A stretch of 64,000 bases of DNA, from NCBI GenBank assembly GCA_019118275.1, contig DWZH01000079.1:1-64000 (forward strand), read 5' to 3'. Of this stretch, positions 28,306-34,294 are shown in pieces; positions within the stretch are counted from its first letter, which is position 1; each line of letters opens with the position of its first letter. The notes below the pieces were generated by a model. The model worked only from the letters and a program-made list of their open reading frames with translations. It did no database searches and was not told the origin of the DNA. The position numbers were made by a program, and so were the translations under genes. Origin of the DNA: Candidatus Brachybacterium merdavium. Lineage in GTDB: Bacteria; Actinomycetota; Actinomycetes; Actinomycetales; Dermabacteraceae.

Positions 28306-28372
28306 GGGACGGCCCGTTCCCCCCGGGACGGCCCGTTCCCTCGGGGACGGCCCGTTCTGGCAGAGGTATCGT
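28306..28372 (+). promoter_or_regulatory. Three 14-bp direct repeats at 19-bp spacing before a TATCGT -10 box
   Basis: GGGACGGCCCGTTC occurs at 28306-28319, 28325-28338 and 28344-28357, exactly 19 bp apart, close to two helical turns. A TATCGT -10 element follows at 28367-28372, and the third repeat covers the -35 position. The layout resembles a multi-site activator or repressor region for the TspO-like gene starting at 28406. The binding protein is unknown. Confidence 0.6.
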
Positions 28373-28405
28373 GAGCCGGGAGTTCCGCTGACCGAAGGGA
28401 CGTCG

Positions 28406-29176
28406 ATGGCGATGACCAGGACCACCCGACGACCTGTGGCCCGGCAGGTCAGCGTGAGCGTCTCCTTCGTGCTGATGGTGATGGGGTCGGTGATCGGCGT
28501 CGGCGCCCTGGGCGGGAGCCCGATCTCGGAGGCCGCGGGCGGTCTGCTCGGCACGGACGCCACCTATATCGCGCCGGCGTCCCCGGCCTTCACCCTGTGG
28601 TCGGTCATCTACGCGGGCCTGGGCGCCTACACGCTGTGGCAGTGGTGGGACCGCACCGATCAGCGGCGCATCGCCGGGCTCGCGATAGCCTCGATGCTGC
28701 TGAACGCGGCATGGATCCTGGTGATCCAGGCAGGGATCATCGAGCTCAGCGTGCTGGTGATCGTGGCGCTGCTGGTGGTCCTGGCGGTGATGTTCCGCCG
28801 CATGACGCCGGCCGCCGGAGGTCTGCAGCGGCTGGTGGTCGATGGCACCTTCGGTCTCTACCTGGGCTGGTTGTGCGTGGCGACCTGCGCGAACATCGCC
28901 GCAGCCCTCGCGGGTGCGGGGTTCGCGGGATGGGGAATGCCCGAGGTGCTCGCCATCGCGGTGCTAACCGTCGCCGCAGTCGTCGGTATCGCCCTGGCTC
29001 TCGCGCGACGCGGGACCCTGGCCGCTCCTCTGGCGCTGGCCTGGGGCCTGGGATGGATAGCGGTGGCTCGCGGCACCGAGCAGCCGGCGTCGATGCCGGT
29101 GGCGCTCGCCGCAGCCGCCCTGGCCGTGCTGGTCGTGGCCACCGCCGTCGTGCTCGCCATCGCCCGACGCCGTTGA
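28406..29176 (+). CDS. TspO/MBR-like tryptophan-rich membrane protein
   Basis: 256 residues with about seven or eight helices. The signature is ATYIAPASPAFTLWSVIYAGLGAYTLWQWW followed by LLNAAWI, the pattern of TspO/MBR proteins and their longer relatives. TspO proteins bind tetrapyrroles or act as stress-related membrane sensors. The usual TspO is ~160 residues; this is the longer variant with extra helices. ATG 28406 follows GAAGGGA at 6 nt. Three phased direct repeats lie just upstream, so specific regulation is likely. Confidence 0.7.
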   Translation: MAMTRTTRRPVARQVSVSVSFVLMVMGSVIGVGALGGSPISEAAGGLLGTDATYIAPASPAFTLWSVIYAGLGAYTLWQWWDRTDQRRIAGLAIASMLLNAAWILVIQAGIIELSVLVIVALLVVLAVMFRRMTPAAGGLQRLVVDGTFGLYLGWLCVATCANIAAALAGAGFAGWGMPEVLAIAVLTVAAVVGIALALARRGTLAAPLALAWGLGWIAVARGTEQPASMPVALAAAALAVLVVATAVVLAIARRR

Positions 29177-29281
29177 TCCTGCACGCGCCCCGCCACGTGA
29201 CCACGCCACCCGTCCCGTAACCACGCCGTCCCCATCCCGTGACCACGCTGCCCGGCCCCTGACGCTCCTCGGGCCGGCAGT

Positions 29282-29971
29282 TCAGCCGTGGTGCAGGGCC
29301 CGCCAGCCGAACTGCTGCGCTGCGCGCACGTGACCGCAGGAATCGTCGAGGAAGAGCACCCGTGCCGGGTCCACCTCGCGCCCGATCACGTCATGAACAC
29401 GCTGCTGCGCGAGGCGGAAGGCCGCGTGCTCGGGCTTGGCGTGGCCGAGGTCGGCCGAGTTGAGCAGGAACCGCCCGCCCTCCCCGATGAGCGTCCCGAG
29501 GCCGAGTGCCTCGATCTCCTCGCGTACGCGGTCGGTGCCGTTGGTGAACACGAACACCGGCAGCCCCAGCTCCCGGGCGCCGGTGAGCAGGGTCAGCACG
29601 GCCTGATCGACCACAGCTGGAGTGTCGGCCCACTCTCGGACAGCGGCGTCGGCCCGGCCGGGGTCCGTGCCCACGCTGCTCAGATGCTCGACCGCGAGCT
29701 CACGCCACCGGGCATGGCCGGCGCGACCGCGGATGACGTCGGCCAGGACGGGGTGGCCCAGGATCGCGGCGAAGGAGGTGCCCGGATCGGCCCCGAGCTC
29801 CCGGTCGAGCCGATCCCAGAGTCCATCGTCGAAGACGCGCAACACCCCGTCGAGGTCACTGACCACGACGTCGACCTCGCCGCGGTCGACCAGCGTGCGG
29901 ACCGCCCGCACGGAGTCCGACCCGGCGCGCGGCTCGTGGGCGTCCCTGTCGGAGCGTCGGTCGTCCACCAT
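29282..29971 (-). CDS. HAD-superfamily hydrolase (subfamily IA)
   Basis: 229 residues. Motif I is VVSDLDGVLRVFD with nucleophile Asp39 and Asp41, motif II is the Thr in FVFTNGT, motif III Lys is in GHAKPEHAAF, and motif IV is VLFLDDSCGHVRAAQQFGW. A small-molecule phosphatase is expected; substrate unknown. ATG 29971 has a close GAGGGGG. No obvious operon partner. Confidence 0.87.
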   Translation of the reverse strand: MVDDRRSDRDAHEPRAGSDSVRAVRTLVDRGEVDVVVSDLDGVLRVFDDGLWDRLDRELGADPGTSFAAILGHPVLADVIRGRAGHARWRELAVEHLSSVGTDPGRADAAVREWADTPAVVDQAVLTLLTGARELGLPVFVFTNGTDRVREEIEALGLGTLIGEGGRFLLNSADLGHAKPEHAAFRLAQQRVHDVIGREVDPARVLFLDDSCGHVRAAQQFGWRALHHG

Positions 29972-30026
29972 CCCCCTCGCCTGTCCCCCGCCACCGTTCG
30001 CGGTGAATCCGCCGACGACCGTGCGA

Positions 30027-30119
30027 TCAGTGGTCTCCCGGACGGCTCATCACCTCCGATATCGCCTTCACGATATCGCTCAGCCGAGCATCCGCGAACA
30101 GCGGGGCGGCGTTGGTCAT
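30027..30119 (-). CDS. Putative 30-residue peptide ORF (B)
   Basis: Minus-strand ORF of 30 codons starting MTNAAPLFADARL and ending VMSRPGDH. The middle (LFADARLSDIVKAISEVM) could form an amphipathic helix. No strong ribosome site is seen. The sequence CGATATCG appears twice inside it (30057-30064 and 30071-30078), so the stretch could instead be a pair of operator half-sites. Listed because it and ORF A follow one another in otherwise gene-free DNA. Confidence 0.25.
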   Translation of the reverse strand: MTNAAPLFADARLSDIVKAISEVMSRPGDH

Positions 30120-30140
30120 CACGGCCTGACCCTGACTGCC

Positions 30141-30227
30141 TCAGACCGCGGCGGTGTCCGTGCCCATGAAGCGGAACAGGGGCAGTGTGATGACTGGAGC
30201 GAATGCAGCCATCGCCACAATTCTCAC
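30141..30227 (-). CDS. Putative 28-residue hydrophobic peptide ORF (A)
   Basis: Minus-strand ORF beginning at GTG 30227 (or ATG 30212), preceded by an in-frame stop. It encodes a short hydrophobic peptide containing MAAFAPVITLPLFRF and ending MGTDTAAV. It lies 21 bp before ORF B on the same strand. No Shine-Dalgarno sequence is obvious. Could be a membrane-active micro-peptide or chance. Confidence 0.22.
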   Translation of the reverse strand: MRIVAMAAFAPVITLPLFRFMGTDTAAV

Positions 30228-30294
30228 CAATTACTGGGAGATCCCGTCCGCAGCCGCAGTCATCTCCGCGGCGAGGACCAGCCCGCACCCGCCC

Positions 30295-30348
30295 GACCGT
30301 TGCGTTATCGGGGTTCTCAGCGCTGAGAACCCCGATAACGCAACGGTC
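30295..30348. repeat. 54-bp perfect palindrome, copy 2
   Basis: A loop-free perfect inverted repeat, with each 27-base arm running from GACCGTTGCGTTATCGGGG to the centre CTCAGCGCTGAG. It shares its arms with the copy at 28241-28300 and like it is followed by AGCCCGG. It also lies between divergent genes. Confidence 0.92.
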
Positions 30349-30459
30349 AAGCCCGGCGACCGGTCACCGCTCCAGGCCCTGCGGTCCTCCCCGGGAGGGG
30401 CCGGCTCGCAGGGGCATAGTGTGGAATCGGAACAGACCGACCGATCCAGGGGGCCAGGC

Positions 30460-30834
30460 ATGGGACGCATCCTCGTGGTCGAGGACGACCGTGATGTACT
30501 CGATCTGCTGCGTGAGTCCCTCGGCGCCGAGGGACACCAGGTGGTCGTCGCCCGTGATGGCCTGTCCGCCCGGCAGCTGCTGGCCTCCCCGACCGGAGCG
30601 GGACTGGACCTGATCGTGCTGGACCTGATGCTCCCCCGTGACGACAGCTCCGCGCTGCTGGCCGAGATCCGCCGCAGCGGAGCCGTGCCGGTGCTGGCGC
30701 TCTCAGCGCAGGACGCGGCATCCACCCCCACCGATGTGCTGCGATGCGGGGCCGACCACTACATGAGCAAGCCCGTCGACCTGGAGGAGCTCGTCACCCG
30801 GGTCGAGAGCCTGCTGCGCAGGCAGGGCCCCTAG
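30460..30834 (+). CDS. Stand-alone response-regulator receiver domain
   Basis: 124 residues, only a CheY-like receiver. Acidic pocket Glu8-Asp9-Asp10 in VVEDDRD, phosphoacceptor Asp55 in IVLDLMLP, Ser82 in LALSAQD and Lys104 in YMSKPVD. There is no DNA-binding or output domain and no histidine kinase nearby. ATG 30460 follows AGGGGG. It may act by protein-protein contact in a phosphorelay, or be a truncated OmpR-type regulator. It ends before a strong hairpin shared with the convergent gene. Confidence 0.85.
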   Translation: MGRILVVEDDRDVLDLLRESLGAEGHQVVVARDGLSARQLLASPTGAGLDLIVLDLMLPRDDSSALLAEIRRSGAVPVLALSAQDAASTPTDVLRCGADHYMSKPVDLEELVTRVESLLRRQGP

Positions 30835-30859
30835 CACACGAGGGGCCGGGCCACCGCTC

Positions 30860-30881
30860 CACCGGGGGCGTTCCCCCGGTG
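30860..30881. terminator. Bidirectional hairpin between convergent genes
   Basis: CACCGGGGG at 30860-30868 pairs with CCCCCGGTG at 30873-30881 across the loop CGTT. A second 18-bp perfect palindrome, ACGTTCCCGCGGGAACGT, lies at 30907-30924. They sit between the receiver gene and the convergent gene ending at 30966. There is no T-tract, as often in high-G+C genomes. Confidence 0.6.
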
Positions 30882-30965
30882 CCCGTCGGGCCTTGGCCGA
30901 TCCGGAACGTTCCCGCGGGAACGTCTCGGTGCCTTACCAGGAGTCGTCGACCCCGATCGGCCCCT

Positions 30966-31373
30966 TCAGCGGAAGGATCGGCGCGTTTGCGCTCGCTGTC
31001 GCCGGCGCCGCTCACGTCGGCGACGTCGGCGTTCGCGCTCCCGCCGCTCCGCCGGGCTGAGGTGGTAGCTCGTGCGGGGTCGGACCCCGCCGAGCGTGAT
31101 CATGATCAGAGCGACCAGGATGAGCAGCACCGGCCAGCCCCACGTCCACTCGGTCTGCAGGATCAGGAAGGCGCCACCGAGGAAGACCCCGACCGACAGT
31201 GCGGCGGCCACCAGGAATCGCAGCAGACGCAGGACCGAAGCGGCCAGGGGTTCTCGTCGGCCCTCTCGGAGCTCCCGATCCCCTCGCCGGTCCCGGCGCC
31301 GCCGATACCGATCGAGCCGGTCCTCCGTGGCGCCGAAGCCCGACGCCCACCTGCTCACCTGCCTGGTCGTCAT
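30966..31373 (-). CDS. Small membrane protein with Arg-rich ends
   Basis: 135 residues from ATG 31373: basic N-terminal arm (DRYRRRRDRRGDREL), two adjacent helices (LLRFLVAAALSVGVFLGGAFLIL and WGWPVLLILVALIMITLGGV) and an extremely Arg-rich tail of about 35 residues. The basic ends would stay in the cytoplasm and could bind nucleic acid or acidic lipid. An alternative ATG at 31421 lies 7 nt after TACAGT, as in the leaderless genes here, so the true start could be there. Family unknown. Confidence 0.55.
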   Translation of the reverse strand: MTTRQVSRWASGFGATEDRLDRYRRRRDRRGDRELREGRREPLAASVLRLLRFLVAAALSVGVFLGGAFLILQTEWTWGWPVLLILVALIMITLGGVRPRTSYHLSPAERRERERRRRRRERRRRQRAQTRRSFR

Positions 31374-31482
31374 TCGCCTCGCCCGCGAGCGCCCGCCCCG
31401 TGTCCCCCATGAGATGCTCATGAGCGATACTGTAAGCGGCTTCCGCCCTGGGCGGGCACGCATCCGCCGCGCCGGCGCCCGC

Positions 31483-31989
31483 TCAGCGCCTGCGGTTGCC
31501 GCGGGTGATGCTGCGGCTCAGGCGCCGGAGGATCGGCAGGATGAAGACCAGCAGGAAGAATGCGAAGTTCGAGCCGCTGAAACTGCCCGTCATGACGGCG
31601 GCGAAGATGATGATCGCGATCGCCACCGCCGCCACGAGCAGCTGCGGCAGCAGGCCCCTGACCCGGCGGCCGCCCCCGGAGCGAGTGCCTAGTTCGCTGG
31701 CGAACTCGGCCATCCAGCCACCGTCCTCGTTCGAGGACCGGCGCGCATTGGCCTCGTCGACCCGTCCGAACTCCGGGCCCCGAACCGGCAGCGCCCCCGA
31801 GGAGCTCTGACCGCCGGGCCCGAAGTCGGAGTCGACGACGGGCGAGTCCGGTTCTGCTGAGAAATCGGAGGACCAGACCGTGGACTGTCCACCGTCGGCG
31901 CTCCCGCCCGCGGTCTGGCGATCCTTGCCGCCGAGCCACGACGGGTCCCCACCTGGGCCGTGCCTGTCATTCCCCCACGAGCTGCTCAT
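31483..31989 (-). CDS. Small membrane protein, unknown function
   Basis: 168 residues: about 100 polar, Gly/Ser/Asp-rich residues, then RRVRGLLPQLLVAAVAIAIIIFAAVMTG and SNFAFFLLVFILPILRRL as two helices, ending in a basic RSITRGNRRR. ATG 31989 follows TATGCT by 8 nt, so transcription starts at or next to the start codon. Same general layout (two helices, basic tail) as its downstream neighbour at 30966-31373, with which it may be co-expressed. Confidence 0.55.
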   Translation of the reverse strand: MSSSWGNDRHGPGGDPSWLGGKDRQTAGGSADGGQSTVWSSDFSAEPDSPVVDSDFGPGGQSSSGALPVRGPEFGRVDEANARRSSNEDGGWMAEFASELGTRSGGGRRVRGLLPQLLVAAVAIAIIIFAAVMTGSFSGSNFAFFLLVFILPILRRLSRSITRGNRRR

Positions 31990-32079
31990 GACCAGAGAGC
32001 ATAGCGGCGAGATCGCCGCCGCCGGGGATCCCGCCCGTGCACCCCGACCCCGGCGCCAGCATGCTTTGCTCACATGGAC

Positions 32080-32119
32080 GTGAAACTCCAGCTCACCAAC
32101 GATATGATGATTTCATCAT
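32080..32119 (+). promoter_or_regulatory. Promoter and overlapping operator of the ArsR-SulP operon
   Basis: A -35 GTGAAA (32080-32085), 17-bp spacer and -10 TATGAT (32103-32108) are followed 9 nt later by the start codon. A perfect inverted repeat, ATGATGA (32104-32110) TT TCATCAT (32113-32119), covers the end of the -10 box and the start ATG. Binding there would block transcription directly, the standard mode for ArsR repressors. Confidence 0.7.
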
Positions 32120-32486
32120 GCCACTATCCCAGAGTCAACGGCCCCTGTACGAGGTCAAGGCCAACCTCTTCAAGGGGCTCGCTCATCCGGTCCGCATCCG
32201 CATCCTCGAGCTGCTCGCCGCCTCCCCCGAGGTGAACGTCGCCGGGCTCCAGTCCGAGGTCGGCCTCGAGGCCTCCCATCTGTCCCAGCACCTGTCGGTG
32301 CTCCGCCGCCATCACCTGGTGGCCTCCGAGCGCCGTGGCAGCCATGTCTTCTACCGGCTGGCCGACGCCCGCATCGCCGAGCTGCTGGCGGTGGCCCGGG
32401 CCCTGCTGCTGTCGATGCTCAGCGCCGACACCGAGCGGCTGAGCGAGGCGCAGGGGCTGCCCGAGATCCAGGGGACGCCCCGATGA
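32118..32486 (+). CDS. ArsR/SmtB-family transcriptional repressor
   Basis: 122-residue winged-helix regulator: KANLFKGLAHPVRIRILELLAASP, then the recognition helix region GLEASHLSQHLSVLRRHHLVASERRGSHVFYRLAD. It has no cysteine at all, so it cannot use the classic thiol metal site; the effector may be an anion, a His/Asp-bound metal or a small molecule. ATG 32118 lies within its own predicted operator. Its stop overlaps the transporter start by four bases (ATGA), so both proteins are made together. Confidence 0.88.
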   Translation: MPLSQSQRPLYEVKANLFKGLAHPVRIRILELLAASPEVNVAGLQSEVGLEASHLSQHLSVLRRHHLVASERRGSHVFYRLADARIAELLAVARALLLSMLSADTERLSEAQGLPEIQGTPR

Positions 32487-34225
32487 GCCCCTCCCCCCAC
32501 TCTGCCGCCTCTTCCGCGAGCTCCGAACCGGAGACGCTCGCCACCAGGATCCGCGGGGCGCTGTCGCGGTCTCGCTCCCTGTGGCCGTCCACGTCGGATT
32601 ACCGGTTCCTGCGCAAGACCTGGCGCAAGGACCTGCTGGCCGGTGTCACCGTCGGGATCGTCGCGCTGCCGCTGGCCCTCGGCTTCGGCGTCAGCTCCGG
32701 GCTGACCGCTGAGCAGGGCCTGGTCACGGCGATCGTGGCCGGGCTGCTGGCGGCGATCTTCGGCGGCTCGAACGTGCAGGTCTCCGGGCCGACCGGTGCG
32801 ATGGTGGTGGTGCTGGTTCCGATCGTCGCCACCTACGGCGTCGGCGCGATCGCCGCGGTGACGCTGCTCGCCGGGCTGATCGTGCTGGTCACCGGGCTGC
32901 TGAGACTGGGCCGGGTGGTCTCGATCATCCCCTGGCCGGTGATCGAGGGGTTCACCCTCGGCATCGCCTGCATCATCTTCATGCAGCAGGTGCCGCTGGT
33001 GACCTCGCCGGTGCAGGCGGCGCCAGGGGAGCTGAGCTCGAACGCCCTGGTCGCGGCGGTCCAGTCGCTGCGGGCCGCCGATCCCGTCTATCTGATCTGG
33101 GCGCTGGGGGCCGTAGCGGTGGTGGCGGCGTGCATGCTGATCGCCCCGCGCATCCACCCTTCGATCCCCGGATCCCTGATCGGCATCGGCGTGGTCGCGG
33201 TCCTCGCCGCGATCACCCCGGCGCCGCTGGCCACGATCGGGGCGATCCCGGCGAGCCTGCCCGCCCCCTCGCTGCCGACGATCGATCCCGCGCTGATCAC
33301 GGTGCTGCTGCCCGCGGCGCTCACGGTGGCGGCGCTCGCGGCGATCGAATCGCTGCTGTCGGCCCGGGTGGCCGGGACCATGGCCGACACCGGCGCCTTC
33401 GACCCCGATCGCGAACTGGTCGGCCAGGGCATCGCCTCGATCGGCGCCTCCCTGTTCGGGGGCATGCCGGCCACCGGTGCGATCGCCCGCACCTCCGTCA
33501 ACCTCCGAGCGGGAGCTCGCACGCGCATGGCCTCGATCGTCCACGCCCTGGTGCTGCTGGTGGTGGTGTACGTCGCCGCGGGGCCGGTGGGGATGATCCC
33601 GCTGGCCGCCCTGGCCGGGGTGCTGTTCATGACCGCGATCCGCATGGTGCAGGTGGCCACGGTGCGAGCGATCATGGTTTCCACCCGCGGTGATGCCTGG
33701 ATCTTCGCGATCACCGCGCTGATCACGGTCTCCTTCGACCTGATCGTGGCGGTGCTGATCGGGGTGTCGCTCGCGGCGGTGGTCGCCCTGCGGGCGGCCT
33801 CGCGGGCCACCGGTGTCGAGCTCGAGCCCATCGAGAGCGAGCAGCCGCAACCCCATGACGACTCGATCGTGGCGGCGCGCTTCCGGGGCCCGCTGTTCTT
33901 CGTCTCCTCCGACCGGGTCTTCGAGACCGTGATGGGCGTGGGCCCGGTGACCGTGGTGATCCTGCGCCTGTCCAAGCTCGAACGGGTCGATGCGACCGGG
34001 GCCCGGGTGCTCTCGGAGATCGTGCGAGGCCTGGAGCGGCGCGGTATCACGGTGCTGATCAAGGGAGTGCAGGAGCATCACAGCGAACTGTTCCGCCGGG
34101 TGGGTGTGCTGGCCGCGCTGCGCCATCACAAGCACCTGTTCGTCGACTTCGACGACGCACTCGAGCACGCCCGCTCCCACGTCCAGCGGGCCGAGGCGCA
34201 CGAACGCGAGGTCACCAGGGGCTGA
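32483..34225 (+). CDS. SulP-family anion transporter with STAS domain
   Basis: 580 residues. The membrane part (~45-430) has DLLAGVTVGIVALPLALGFGVSSGL, the hallmark GGSNVQVSGPTGAMVVVL, and GGMPATGAIARTSVNLRAGA. The C-terminal STAS domain (~455-570) includes FRGPLFFVSSDRVFE and VVILRLSKLERVDATGARVL. Relatives carry sulfate or bicarbonate with Na+ or H+. Co-regulation with an ArsR repressor without cysteine suggests control by an ion or metabolite. The specific anion cannot be told from sequence. Confidence 0.9.
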   Translation: MSPSPHSAASSASSEPETLATRIRGALSRSRSLWPSTSDYRFLRKTWRKDLLAGVTVGIVALPLALGFGVSSGLTAEQGLVTAIVAGLLAAIFGGSNVQVSGPTGAMVVVLVPIVATYGVGAIAAVTLLAGLIVLVTGLLRLGRVVSIIPWPVIEGFTLGIACIIFMQQVPLVTSPVQAAPGELSSNALVAAVQSLRAADPVYLIWALGAVAVVAACMLIAPRIHPSIPGSLIGIGVVAVLAAITPAPLATIGAIPASLPAPSLPTIDPALITVLLPAALTVAALAAIESLLSARVAGTMADTGAFDPDRELVGQGIASIGASLFGGMPATGAIARTSVNLRAGARTRMASIVHALVLLVVVYVAAGPVGMIPLAALAGVLFMTAIRMVQVATVRAIMVSTRGDAWIFAITALITVSFDLIVAVLIGVSLAAVVALRAASRATGVELEPIESEQPQPHDDSIVAARFRGPLFFVSSDRVFETVMGVGPVTVVILRLSKLERVDATGARVLSEIVRGLERRGITVLIKGVQEHHSELFRRVGVLAALRHHKHLFVDFDDALEHARSHVQRAEAHEREVTRG

Positions 34226-34294
34226 CGGTCCGGTCACGCGGGGCCGACGAGATCGCCGGGGCCGACGATCCGGCTCCGGCCCGGCTCCGCTGGG

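Larger units (their letters stand above)
29972..30459. other. Divergent intergenic region of 488 bp
   Basis: Between the HAD gene (minus) and the receiver gene (plus). It contains the two tiny minus-strand ORFs described separately, a locally A+T-richer patch near 30215-30240, the second copy of the long palindrome (30295-30348) and a TAGTGT -10 candidate at 30416-30421 for the receiver gene. Confidence 0.6.

Noticed and set aside
30154-30459. Upstream extension of the receiver protein
   Set aside because: The frame is open back to 30154, but it crosses the perfect palindrome and lacks protein-like sequence; ATG 30460 has its own ribosome site.
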